DNA from: Ruminococcus sp. CAG:382 | GTDB lineage: Bacteria; Bacillota; Clostridia; Oscillospirales; CAG-382 | Assembly: GCA_000433115.1 (NCBI GenBank) | Contig: FR892141.1 | Coordinates: forward strand, 1-13,529 | Length of the DNA: 13,529 bases | Reading direction: 5' to 3' | Shown here: positions 1 to 7,810 of the stretch, one piece after another | Layout: the number at the start of each line of letters is the position of its first letter | How positions within the stretch are numbered: position 1 is the first letter of the stretch | Program-made: the position numbers and the translations under genes | Notes under the pieces: model-generated | What the model was told of the DNA's origin: nothing | Seen by the model: the letters and a program-made list of their open reading frames with translations, nothing else | Database searches by the model: none

Positions 1-1191
1 CACCTGCTCATCAATCCGGAAACCGCGCCGGTCGTAAAAATGATCTTCTCTCTATGCGCAGAGGGAAAAGGGCCGCGGGTCATTGCAAACGCCCTGCGGG
101 AAAAGAAAATCCCAAAGCCAACCATGTATCGGTTTATGACCGAAGGCATATACGGAACCGTAACCGATACGGAAGATATGTACGGTTGGGCCGACCGCAC
201 GGTTGCGGGGATTCTCGATAACGAAATCTACCTCGGGCATACCGTCAATTGTCGCACAACGGTCGTATCCTATAAAGACAAGCGCGTCATTGATCGACCG
301 GAGAGTGAGCAATACCGATTTGAACACACACATGAAGCCATTGTTGATCAGACGACATGGGACATCGTCCGGCAGGTGCGTCAAGGAAAGCGCAGGCGCA
401 ACTCGATAGGTGAGGTCAACAAATACAGCGGACTGCTGTACTGCGCCGACTGCGGATCCAAGCTGTATTTTGTCCGCGGAAGAACGATGGAACCGGATGC
501 GTTCAACTTCATCTGTTCCCGCTACCGCAAGCACATGGGCGAGAAACAATGCACCCCGCACAGTATTCGGGAGATCTCGCTTGACGAGATCATTCTGGAG
601 GAAATCCGCAGAGTAACCTCGGAAGCACGAAAACACACGGCAGAATTTGTTCGTTTCATCAGTCAAAAAAGCTCCTCCGAAAACCGGAAGGAGCTGAATG
701 CAAAATTATCCGAACAAGGTAAGCTGACAAAGAGAAACGAGGAGCTGCACCTGCTGTTCAAACGACTGTATGAGGATAATGTGCTCGACAAGATCACAAA
801 TGAGCAGTTCCGGATGCTGTCTGATGGCTATAACGCTGAGCAAAAAACGACTGTCGAACGATTGGAACAACTCAAAGCCGAAATTGAACAGCTTAAGTCC
901 ACTGCAATCAATGTGGAACGGTTCGTGTTGCTCGCACGCAAGTATACGGATATACGGGAGCTGACACCCGAAATCCTTCGGACATTCATCAGCAAAATCG
1001 TGATTCACGAGCGCCCGTCACGAAAGAAAAGCGAGGGCGAGCAACGGATCGACATCTACTTCACGCACATCGGCTCCATGCCGGACAGTGAATCGGAAAA
1101 AGTCGATCATTGCAGGGACAAAGCCATCTCTGCAAGAACAGCGGAATTTTCGGATGCACATCAGAAACCGATTTCATCGATCCGGTTATAA
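1..1191 (+). CDS. Large serine recombinase, C-terminal part (5' end outside window)
   Basis: Site-specific recombinase of the large serine (TnpX/TndX-like) family, which excises and integrates mobile elements by a serine-linked double-strand break. The reading frame is open from base 1, so the methionine at 40 is internal and the N-terminal catalytic domain with its active-site serine lies outside the window. Visible parts, numbered from base 1: a recombinase domain (about 1-130) with the family-typical INPETAPVVKMIF start and a TVAGILDNEIYLGHT segment; a zinc ribbon with cysteines at 148, 151, 172 and 184; a coiled coil (about 225-300); and a DUF4368-like tail with YTDIRELTPEILRTFISKIVIH. 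The 396 visible codons fit the C-terminal two thirds of a protein of roughly 530-560 residues. The gene ends in TAA, convergent with valS. The family assignment is secure, but the element it belongs to cannot be seen. Confidence 0.9.
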   Translation, partial: HLLINPETAPVVKMIFSLCAEGKGPRVIANALREKKIPKPTMYRFMTEGIYGTVTDTEDMYGWADRTVAGILDNEIYLGHTVNCRTTVVSYKDKRVIDRPESEQYRFEHTHEAIVDQTTWDIVRQVRQGKRRRNSIGEVNKYSGLLYCADCGSKLYFVRGRTMEPDAFNFICSRYRKHMGEKQCTPHSIREISLDEIILEEIRRVTSEARKHTAEFVRFISQKSSSENRKELNAKLSEQGKLTKRNEELHLLFKRLYEDNVLDKITNEQFRMLSDGYNAEQKTTVERLEQLKAEIEQLKSTAINVERFVLLARKYTDIRELTPEILRTFISKIVIHERPSRKKSEGEQRIDIYFTHIGSMPDSESEKVDHCRDKAISARTAEFSDAHQKPISSIRL

Positions 1192-1210
1192 CATGGTCTG
1201 AAAGCCAAAC

Positions 1211-1243
1211 GGCTCTGAGCAAGTTATTCAGATTCACAGAGCC
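1211..1243 (+). terminator. Weak hairpin behind the recombinase gene
   Basis: Inverted repeat GGCTCTG (1211-1217) and CAGAGCC (1237-1243) with a 19-nt loop, followed by only three T residues. It starts 20 bp after the recombinase stop codon. It could be a weak intrinsic terminator, or an inverted repeat belonging to the end of the mobile element. Confidence 0.35.
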
Positions 1244-1257
1244 TTTCGCAAAACGAA

Positions 1258-1287
1258 AAGGACGAACAGCCGAAACTGTTCGTCCTT
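1258..1287 (-). terminator. Intrinsic terminator of the pcrA-DUF1015-valS operon
   Basis: Perfect 12-bp stem (1258-1269 with 1276-1287) and a 6-nt loop. Read on the minus strand, the stem is followed by TTCGTTTTGC, a T-rich tract. On the plus strand it is followed by CCCGCCC, so it is directed mainly against minus-strand transcription from valS, which ends 80 bp upstream. It may also block readthrough from the recombinase. Confidence 0.75.
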
Positions 1288-1366
1288 CCCGCCCGATTGC
1301 TTCTGTTTCTCATTATTCATCTTTATGAGAAAGAAGCTGATGTCGGCTCTTTTTTTGCGGATGTTA

Positions 1367-3994
1367 TCAGTTATATGCCTTGAGGGCTTCGATGACGTTT
1401 TCACGAACCGCTTCGGCTTTTGCAAGCTTTACGCGTTCCGCTTCAACGACCGCGGCAGGGGCTTTTTCGACAAACGAAGCGTTTTTCAGCTTGCCGCCGA
1501 GAACCTGAATGTCTTTTTCCGCCTTTGCAAGCTCTTTTTCAAGTCTTGCTTTTTCTTCGGCGGGGTCGACCATTTCGCCTGTCGGGATATAGAGCACAGC
1601 CTTGTCTGTGATTGCCTGAACGCAGTTCGGAAGCGACGATTCGTCATTTATGAGCTGAATTCCGGTTGCCGAGGCAAGGGAAGTGAAATATCTTTCACAG
1701 CCCTCGAACAGCTCGGGACTGTCTGTTTTGATGTAAATATGCGTTTTGCGGGAAGGCGGAACATTACGGTCGGAGCGGCAGGTTCTCACGGCGCGGATTG
1801 CGGCGATGAGAGCGGTGACGTTCTTTTCGGCTTCGGGGAAGTCAAGCGATGCGTCGTATTTCGGATACGGAGCGATCACGATACTTTCGCCGTCGTGGGG
1901 AAGAGTCTGCCATATTTCCTCGGTTATAAAGGGCATGAACGGATGCAGAAGCTCCATTGTATGGGAGATGACGTAGACAAGAACCTCCTGCGCCTTGCGG
2001 TTGGATGCCGTACCCTTTGCGGAAAGGCGGGGCTTTACGAGTTCGATATACCAGTCGCAGAGTACGTCCCAGATGAAATCATACAGCTTGGAAACGGCAA
2101 TGCCGAGTTCGTATTTTTCAAGGTTTTCGGTGACCTCGCTGACAAGGCGGTTGTAAAGGGAAAGCAGCCATTTGTCCTCCGCTTCAAGACCGTCGGCTGC
2201 GGGCTTATTTATCGTTATGTCGTCGTCAAGATTCATCATCGCGAATCTCGTTGCGTTCCAGATCTTATTTGCAAAGTTACGGCTCGCTTCGACACGTTCG
2301 GCGGAGAAACGCATATCGTTTCCGGGGCTGTTGCCGGTTGCGAGGGTGAATCTCAGAGCATCGGCACCGTACTGGTCGATGACCTCAAGCGGGTCGATGC
2401 CGTTGCCGAGGGATTTCGACATTTTTCTGCCCTGCGCGTCACGCACAAGACCGTGGAAAACGACAGTGCCGAATGGCGCTTTGCCGGTATGTTCCAGACC
2501 GGAGAAGATCATTCTCGCGACCCAGAAGAAGATTATATCATATCCGGTGACGAGCACGCTTGTCGGATAGAAATGCTTGAAATCATCGGTCTCTTCGGGC
2601 CAGCCGAGTGTTGAGAACGGCCAGAGGGCGGAAGAGAACCATGTGTCGAGCACGTCGTCCTCCTGACGCATTTTTGCGCCGCATTTCGGGCAGGTGTCAA
2701 CATCCGTTTTGGAAACGACCATTTCGCCGCAGGCATCGCAGTAGTATGCCGGAATGCGGTGGCCCCACCAGAGCTGACGCGAAATACACCAGTCATGGAC
2801 GTTGTTCATCCAGTTGAGATATACCTTGCCGAGACGTTCGGGGATGAATTTGATCGTGCCGTCTTTTACGACTTCGATCGCGGGTTTCGCGAGAGGCTCC
2901 ATCTTAACAAACCACTGGTCTGAGGTGATGGGCTCAACGACGGTTCCGCAACGGTAGCACTGACCGACGTTATGATGGCAGGACTCGATCTTCACCAGGT
3001 AGCCTTGCTCTTCAAGGTCGGCGACAATGCGCTTTCTTGCTTCATAGCGGTCAAGTCCTTCGTATTTGCCGCCGAAACGGTTTATTGTTGCATCGTCGTT
3101 CATGACGCGGATCTGTTCAAGATTGTGGCGCTGACCGACGAGGAAGTCGTTCGGGTCGTGAGCGGGAGTGATCTTGACGCAGCCGGTACCGAAATCCTTA
3201 TCAACGTAATCATCGGCTATGACGGGGATCTCTCTGCCGACGAGAGGAAGGATGAGCGTTTTTCCGACGAGGTCCTTGTATCTTTCGTCCTCGGGGTTGA
3301 CTGCCACCGCAGTATCACCGAGCAGTGTCTCGGGGCGGGTCGTGGCGATCGTGACATATCCGTCACTGTCCTTGATGGGATAACGGATGTGCCAGAAATG
3401 GCCTTCGTGCTCCTCGTATTCGACCTCCGCATCGGAAAGGGCGGTGGCACACTTGGGGCACCAGTTTATTATTTTGTGACCGCGATAGATGAGACCCTTG
3501 TTATAGAGATTTACGAAAACTTCCTTGACGGCACGTGAACAGCCCTCGTCCATGGTGAAACGCTCGCGGGTCCAGTCGCAGGAAGAGCCGAGTTTTTTAA
3601 GCTGGCTGATTATACGGCTGCCGTATTGCTCCTTCCATGCCCAGACGCGCTCAAGAAATTTTTCGCGTCCGAGGTCATAACGCGTGAGACCTTCTTCCTT
3701 GCGGAGAGTCTCTTCGATTTTTATCTGTGTTGCGATTCCGGCATGGTCGGTGCCCGGAACCCAGAGAGCGTCAAAGCCCTGCATACGTTTGAAACGGATT
3801 ATGATGTCCTGAAGAGTTTCATCAAGTGCGTGACCGAGATGGAGCTGACCTGTGACATTGGGAGGCGGTATCACAATTGTAAACGGAGGTTTGCCACTGC
3901 CTTTTTTCGGTGTGAAATATCCTTTTTCACACCAGTTTGCGTAGAGCTTGTCTTCAAAATCACGCGGATTATACTTTTTGTCAAGTTCTTTCAC
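1367..3994 (-). CDS. valS: Valyl-tRNA synthetase
   Basis: Class I aminoacyl-tRNA synthetase that charges tRNA-Val with valine and edits mischarged threonine, in the cytoplasm. The 875 residues are full length for a bacterial ValRS. Visible motifs are the HIGH-type signature HLGH at residues 52-55, preceded by PPPNVTGQ; the editing domain in the middle, with TTRPETLLGDTAVAV; a zinc-ribbon-like pair CDAC...CPKC; DVLDTWFSSALWPFSTLGWP; KMSKS at 524-528; the anticodon-binding domain; and a C-terminal coiled-coil arm (about 805-870) rich in Glu, Lys and Ala. The start is GTG at 3994-3992. Its Shine-Dalgarno AAAGGA (4006-4011) overlaps the last base of the upstream DUF1015 stop codon, so translation is probably coupled. 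It is the last gene of the pcrA operon, and no T-box leader precedes it. Confidence 0.97.
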   Translation of the reverse strand: MKELDKKYNPRDFEDKLYANWCEKGYFTPKKGSGKPPFTIVIPPPNVTGQLHLGHALDETLQDIIIRFKRMQGFDALWVPGTDHAGIATQIKIEETLRKEEGLTRYDLGREKFLERVWAWKEQYGSRIISQLKKLGSSCDWTRERFTMDEGCSRAVKEVFVNLYNKGLIYRGHKIINWCPKCATALSDAEVEYEEHEGHFWHIRYPIKDSDGYVTIATTRPETLLGDTAVAVNPEDERYKDLVGKTLILPLVGREIPVIADDYVDKDFGTGCVKITPAHDPNDFLVGQRHNLEQIRVMNDDATINRFGGKYEGLDRYEARKRIVADLEEQGYLVKIESCHHNVGQCYRCGTVVEPITSDQWFVKMEPLAKPAIEVVKDGTIKFIPERLGKVYLNWMNNVHDWCISRQLWWGHRIPAYYCDACGEMVVSKTDVDTCPKCGAKMRQEDDVLDTWFSSALWPFSTLGWPEETDDFKHFYPTSVLVTGYDIIFFWVARMIFSGLEHTGKAPFGTVVFHGLVRDAQGRKMSKSLGNGIDPLEVIDQYGADALRFTLATGNSPGNDMRFSAERVEASRNFANKIWNATRFAMMNLDDDITINKPAADGLEAEDKWLLSLYNRLVSEVTENLEKYELGIAVSKLYDFIWDVLCDWYIELVKPRLSAKGTASNRKAQEVLVYVISHTMELLHPFMPFITEEIWQTLPHDGESIVIAPYPKYDASLDFPEAEKNVTALIAAIRAVRTCRSDRNVPPSRKTHIYIKTDSPELFEGCERYFTSLASATGIQLINDESSLPNCVQAITDKAVLYIPTGEMVDPAEEKARLEKELAKAEKDIQVLGGKLKNASFVEKAPAAVVEAERVKLAKAEAVRENVIEALKAYN

Positions 3995-4005
3995 TGTATA
4001 AATTA

Positions 4006-4011
4006 TCCTTT
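4006..4011 (-). promoter_or_regulatory. valS ribosome binding site overlapping the DUF1015 stop codon
   Basis: Minus-strand AAAGGA. Its first A is the final base of the upstream TGA (4011-4013), and it lies 11 nt before the GTG start of valS. The arrangement fixes the valS start and suggests reinitiation or coupled translation with the upstream gene. Confidence 0.6.
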
Positions 4012-5276
4012 CAGATTTCTTTGATTTGATTCATAACAAGGCCGGTTATGAGCTTGGGGTAGAAATAAGTGGATTTCTGAGGCATTTTATCGCCCGCAAG
4101 CGCAACATCTTTGATTTCGCGTATCTTTGTGGGGTTGAGTATGAAGGCTGCGGAAGCGTCGCCGTTGTCCACCTCCGAGATCGCCTCGGAAATACTGCGT
4201 GTGTAATGGAGGTTCTTCTGATTTGCCATGTTTTCCTTGTCAATGCCCAGTACTCCTTCAAGCAGAAGTGTATGCAGTACGGTCACGTCAAGGGAACGGT
4301 ATGCATCGGAACGTCCGGGAGCTTCTACCATCCCGACTGTGTCTTTTGAAACAAGCAGTCGGAACGCACCTCCTCCCGTATACAGCGCGAAGGCGTGTCT
4401 GTCGGCATGGCTTCTCAAGCCGGATTCTATTGTGTTTATATCGTTATGTGTTGATATATCAAACCATTCAGCCGCTTTTTCGCAGAGAGCGTCTGTGTCG
4501 ACCGGCATACCGTAGACAAGGCGGTGTGTCGGGAAAATGACAAGACCGTCGTCGTCCATATTGACGAGCGTCATCATGACAAAGCCGCTGTCGGCATCCT
4601 TTATGCCTTTTTCTATGCAGTAGCGGTTGAATCTGCCCGCGGTTTCAAAACGGTGATGACCGTCGGCAATGAAAAGCTGTTTGTCGGCGAAAAATCCAGT
4701 GAGTGCATCAATATCGCGTTTGTCGGTTATCTTCCACAGACGGTGTGTGACTCCCTCGCCGTCCGTGAAACAGACGAGCGGAGAGTCGCTTTTCTTTTTG
4801 TCGGTGATTGATTTTACGTATTTTTTTTCGTCGATATACAGTGAATAAACAGAGGAAAAATTGCAGAATGTCGCGCACATGAGGTCGAATCTGTCCTGCT
4901 TTGCTTTTGAAAGGGTTTCTTCATGCGGCAAGACGACTTTGTCGGAAAAATCGTAAGTTTTGCAAAGACAGACGATACCGTCGAAAACATAGTGCTTGCC
5001 TGCAACGTCAAATTCCTCTTCATAAACGAAAATTCCGTCGCTGTCATCGCGTCTGAGTATGCCTTTTTTTATCCAGTCCTTAAGCAGCTTTCCTGCGTTG
5101 TTGTATTTGTCGTTCCCGTCCGGAAGTTCAAGCCGTATCAGATTATATTCGCTGTGGTTTATAAGCTCTGCACGCTGTGACGGTGAAATGATGTCATATG
5201 GAGGGCAGACGTTGTTTTTTGTGTCGCCTGCCTCATGAGTATAGCGCAGGGGACGGAAGGGCTTTATTTCAGCCAT
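4011..5276 (-). CDS. DUF1015 family protein with a DGHHR motif (possible ParB/SerK-like fold)
   Basis: Protein of 421 residues that I recognise as DUF1015 (COG4198-like) from its N-terminal FRPLRYTHEAGD, the CPPYDIISPSQR segment (24-35), LPHEETLSKAKQDRFDLM (116-133) and LFIADGHHRFETA (201-213). It has no signal peptide or membrane segment, so it should be cytoplasmic. The DGHHR motif at 205-209 resembles the active-site motif I recall for the ParB/Srx-fold free serine kinases (SerK, SbnI). That would make a phosphotransfer role on serine or a similar small molecule possible, but this is inference and the true function is unknown. The start is ATG at 5276, with minus-strand GAGG at 5285-5288, 8 nt upstream. 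It lies between pcrA (19-bp gap) and valS (16-bp gap) in one operon. The length is normal and no damage is seen. Confidence 0.85.
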   Translation of the reverse strand: MAEIKPFRPLRYTHEAGDTKNNVCPPYDIISPSQRAELINHSEYNLIRLELPDGNDKYNNAGKLLKDWIKKGILRRDDSDGIFVYEEEFDVAGKHYVFDGIVCLCKTYDFSDKVVLPHEETLSKAKQDRFDLMCATFCNFSSVYSLYIDEKKYVKSITDKKKSDSPLVCFTDGEGVTHRLWKITDKRDIDALTGFFADKQLFIADGHHRFETAGRFNRYCIEKGIKDADSGFVMMTLVNMDDDGLVIFPTHRLVYGMPVDTDALCEKAAEWFDISTHNDINTIESGLRSHADRHAFALYTGGGAFRLLVSKDTVGMVEAPGRSDAYRSLDVTVLHTLLLEGVLGIDKENMANQKNLHYTRSISEAISEVDNGDASAAFILNPTKIREIKDVALAGDKMPQKSTYFYPKLITGLVMNQIKEI

Positions 5277-5295
5277 AAATCGTACCTCGTGTCAA

Positions 5296-7641
5296 TCAGA
5301 GTTTTTGGAGATTTGCAAACGATGCCATGAGCTTTTTCGTGACACCGGAATCAAAGCGGACTTCGATCAGCATGTCGCCGCCCATCGGCTCTGACGCAAC
5401 TACCGTACCTGTACCGAAAATCCGGTGTTTGATACGGTCGTCCTTCGCAAAATCGAATTTTGGCTTTGCGTCAGGCTTTTCCTCATGCGGCTTGACAAAA
5501 TCGACGGGTTTTTTGTGCTCGTATTTCTTGAACGAGCGGTCATCGGTACGGCGAGGCTCGGGCGGAGTGAAATCCTTGAGCTCATCCGGGATCTCACCGA
5601 GGAAGGTGGAGGGGATGGATGCCGAGGACATACCGTAAAGCAGTCGGCTCTGTGTGTAGGTTATATATAATCTTTGCTTTGCGCGTGTTATTGCGACATA
5701 GGCAAGACGGCGCTCTTCTTCCATATTGCCTTCGGCAAGCGACATCTGGCTCGGGAAAATACCTTCCTCAAATCCGGGGATGAAGACCACCGGGAATTCA
5801 AGACCCTTTGCCGAATGGACAGTCATAAGAGTTACCGCATCGGTGTTTTCATCATAGTTATCGGTGTCTGAGACAAGCGCGATGTCTTCAAGAAAGCCGT
5901 TGAGCGTCGGCTCCTCCGTCGTTTCATGGTATGAGACGGCGCTTGACGAAAGCTCCGTTACAAGTTCGACCTTGTCGATCTCGTCCATATCCACGAGCAT
6001 TTCTTTGTATTTTATGCGCGCCACAACCTCTTCGACGATTTCGGGGACGGTGTGGCAGGATGCAAATTCCTGAAGTCCGCGTATCAGCGCGGTGAAATCC
6101 TTTAGCTTTACCGCACTGCGTGACAGTTCGGGATACATTACCGAGCGTTCGGCTATATCGAACATCGGCACGCCTTCACCGGCAGCGATGGAAGCTATTG
6201 TGTCACAGGTTGTCTCGCCGATCTGACGCTTCGGAACGTTTATGATGCGACGCAGACGGACATTGTCGGAGGGATTTGCGATGATTGAAAGATATGCGAC
6301 GATATCCTTGATTTCCTTGCGCTCGAAGAAGCGTATGCCGCCGTATATGCGATAGGGAATACGTTTGCGTGAGAAAATGTTTTCAACCGAGTTTGCGAGA
6401 GCGTTCACGCGGTAAAGCACCGCAAAGTCGCGGAAGCGGTACTTCTTCTCGGCAACGAGTGTGTTTATCGTATTGACAATGAACTCGCTTTCTTCGGACT
6501 GAGTATATACGCAGCGGACGGTTATCTTTTCACCCTCGTCGCCGTTTGTCCAGAGCTCCTTACCCTTTCTGCCTTCATTATTTGAAATCACTGCGTTTGC
6601 GGCGTCAAGGATGTTTTTCGTGGAGCGGTAGTTCTGTTCGAGCTTTATTGTCTTTACGCTGTCAAACGAAGCGTCGAAATTCAGGATGTTTTCAACGGTT
6701 GCACCGCGGAAGCTGTATATCGACTGGTCATCGTCGCCGACGACGCAGACATTGCCGCTTCCCTTGCCGAGCATGAGTATGAGCTGATTCTGCGACGGGT
6801 TTGTGTCCTGATATTCATCGACAAGTATGTAACGGAAGCGCTTTCTGTACTGCTCAAGCACTTCCGGGAATTTTGTGAAAATAATGAGTGTGTTGAGGAT
6901 TATATCGTCAAAATCGAGCGCGCTGGCGGCTGCAAGGCGCTTTTGATATTCGACGTAGATGCTTCCTATATGCTGTGCGCGGAGGTTTCCGGCTTTTATC
7001 GATGCGATATAATCGTCGGGAAGCTGTCCTTCTTCCTTTGCGGAGGAGATCGCATGAATGACCGTTTTGGCGGGAAGATTCTTTTCGTCGATATTCTTTT
7101 CCTTCATGATCTGAGTTATGAGTTTCTTTGTGTCGTCGGTGTCATAAATCGTGAAGGAATTCGAAAGACCTATGCGGTCGATGCAGGTTCTGAGAATGCG
7201 GACGCATACCGAATGGAACGTTCCCGCCCAGATCTGCGATGCATCGTCGCCAAGCAGTTTTGAAAGACGTTCCTTGAATTCGTTTGCCGCCTTGTTTGTG
7301 AAGGTTATGCAAAGGACATTGTACGGCTTTGCGGGATTGACCGCCATTCCGGAAAGGTACGAGGCGACAGCTTCTTTTGAGCCGTCCGCGAGCAGGTTTT
7401 CCATCTCGCGTGTCACTTCATCGGCGTTTTCGGGAACGGTCTCGTCATAGTATGCGTTGCCGTAGCGGATTATCTGCGAAATGCGGTTGACAAGAACCGT
7501 TGTCTTTCCGCTGCCTGCGCCGGCGAGGACGAGAAGCGGACCGTTTACGTTGAATACAGCCTGCTGCTGCATTCCGTTGAGGTTTGAATACAGTTTTGAA
7601 AACAGTGCGCGTTTTGTCTTGAGGTATTTATCTTTGTTCAT
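5296..7641 (-). CDS. pcrA: UvrD/Rep-family DNA helicase, PcrA type
   Basis: ATP-dependent 3'-5' superfamily 1A helicase for DNA repair, removal of RecA or RNA polymerase from DNA, and replication-fork upkeep. It has 781 residues and all core motifs: Q motif LNGMQQQAV (21-29); Walker A GAGSGKT (41-47); CITFTNKAANEF (111-122); GTFHSVCVRIL (140-150); Walker B DEYQD (275-279); DDDQSIYSFRGA (303-314); QNYRST (336-341); TVHSAKGLEFP (607-617); and VAITRAKQRLYI (649-660). The C-terminal 55 residues, after a Lys/Pro-rich linker, contain FGTGTVVASE, the Tudor-like domain that binds RNA polymerase in PcrA. An extra segment (about 61-105) separates Walker A from the next motif. Start ATG at 7641, with GGAG at 7650-7653. 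First gene of the operon. Confidence 0.95.
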   Translation of the reverse strand: MNKDKYLKTKRALFSKLYSNLNGMQQQAVFNVNGPLLVLAGAGSGKTTVLVNRISQIIRYGNAYYDETVPENADEVTREMENLLADGSKEAVASYLSGMAVNPAKPYNVLCITFTNKAANEFKERLSKLLGDDASQIWAGTFHSVCVRILRTCIDRIGLSNSFTIYDTDDTKKLITQIMKEKNIDEKNLPAKTVIHAISSAKEEGQLPDDYIASIKAGNLRAQHIGSIYVEYQKRLAAASALDFDDIILNTLIIFTKFPEVLEQYRKRFRYILVDEYQDTNPSQNQLILMLGKGSGNVCVVGDDDQSIYSFRGATVENILNFDASFDSVKTIKLEQNYRSTKNILDAANAVISNNEGRKGKELWTNGDEGEKITVRCVYTQSEESEFIVNTINTLVAEKKYRFRDFAVLYRVNALANSVENIFSRKRIPYRIYGGIRFFERKEIKDIVAYLSIIANPSDNVRLRRIINVPKRQIGETTCDTIASIAAGEGVPMFDIAERSVMYPELSRSAVKLKDFTALIRGLQEFASCHTVPEIVEEVVARIKYKEMLVDMDEIDKVELVTELSSSAVSYHETTEEPTLNGFLEDIALVSDTDNYDENTDAVTLMTVHSAKGLEFPVVFIPGFEEGIFPSQMSLAEGNMEEERRLAYVAITRAKQRLYITYTQSRLLYGMSSASIPSTFLGEIPDELKDFTPPEPRRTDDRSFKKYEHKKPVDFVKPHEEKPDAKPKFDFAKDDRIKHRIFGTGTVVASEPMGGDMLIEVRFDSGVTKKLMASFANLQKL

Positions 7642-7667
7642 GTAATATACTCCATCTATAATACATT

Positions 7668-7696
7668 ATTATACATCAAACCGCGTCGAATTGCAA
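7668..7696 (-). promoter_or_regulatory. Promoter of the pcrA-DUF1015-valS operon
   Basis: Read on the minus strand: -35 TTGCAA at 7691-7696, a 17-bp spacer, and a perfect -10 TATAAT at 7668-7673. Transcription should start near 7661, leaving a leader of about 20 nt that holds little beyond the ribosome binding site. The optimal spacer and perfect -10 make a sigma-A promoter likely. No LexA box is visible next to it. Confidence 0.75.
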
Positions 7697-7743
7697 TCTT
7701 TTTCGGGTGAAAAAATAAATATTGTGAATCTTGCTTTCACGAC

Positions 7744-7772
7744 TTGAAAAAGTAACAAATTTCATGTATAGT
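7744..7772 (+). promoter_or_regulatory. Promoter of the histidine kinase gene
   Basis: -35 TTGAAA (7744-7749), a 17-bp spacer, and -10 TATAGT (7767-7772), five of six matches at each box. It is divergent from the pcrA promoter, with 47 bp between the two -35 boxes. Transcription should start near 7779, 30 nt before the kinase start codon. Confidence 0.75.
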
Positions 7773-7780
7773 ATTTTTTG

Positions 7781-7794
7781 AGGCATACGTGCCT
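7781..7794 (+). promoter_or_regulatory. Small stem-loop at the 5' end of the kinase mRNA
   Basis: AGGCA (7781-7785) pairs with TGCCT (7790-7794) around a TACG loop, which is a UNCG-type tetraloop in RNA. It sits at the predicted transcript 5' end and stops 4 nt before the GGAGGG ribosome binding site. A role in mRNA stability or start-site accessibility is possible but unproven. Confidence 0.35.
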
Positions 7795-7798
7795 GTCC

Positions 7799-7804
7799 GG
7801 AGGG
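7799..7804 (+). promoter_or_regulatory. Ribosome binding site that fixes the kinase start
   Basis: GGAGGG six bases before the ATG at 7811. The in-frame ATG at 7778 has no such site and lies at the predicted transcription start, so 7811 is the real start codon. Confidence 0.85.
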
Positions 7805-7810
7805 AAGAAT

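Larger units (their letters stand above)
1..1257 (+). mobile_element. Presumed right end of an integrative or mobilizable element
   Basis: Inferred only from the large serine recombinase. In Tn4451/Tn5397-like elements the recombinase gene usually lies next to one end of the element. The next gene on the right is core housekeeping (valS, with its own terminator at 1258-1287), so the chromosome junction should fall between about 1192 and 1290. No attachment core or direct repeat can be identified without the other end, and the exact boundary is unknown. Confidence 0.4.

Noticed and set aside
52..666. Open frame of 204 codons on the minus strand opposite the recombinase
   Set aside because: The opposite strand is a clear recombinase with a zinc ribbon, and the antisense product shows no recognisable motif or ribosome binding site.
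1263..1282. CGAAC...GTTCG as a possible LexA (SOS) box
   Set aside because: The halves are 10 bp apart rather than 4, and they are part of the perfect terminator stem behind valS, not near a promoter.
1234..1425. Short minus-strand frame across the end of valS and its terminator
   Set aside because: It overlaps both the valS 3' end and the terminator stem, and has no ribosome binding site.
1325..2614. Open frame of 429 codons on the plus strand, antisense to valS
   Set aside because: It lies wholly within the secure valS gene, has no family-like sequence, an abnormal Cys/Phe/Val-rich composition and no proper ribosome binding site. It is a shadow of valS codon usage.
2972..3538. Open frame of 188 codons on the plus strand within valS
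   Set aside because: Antisense shadow of the ValRS editing-domain region, with no independent support.
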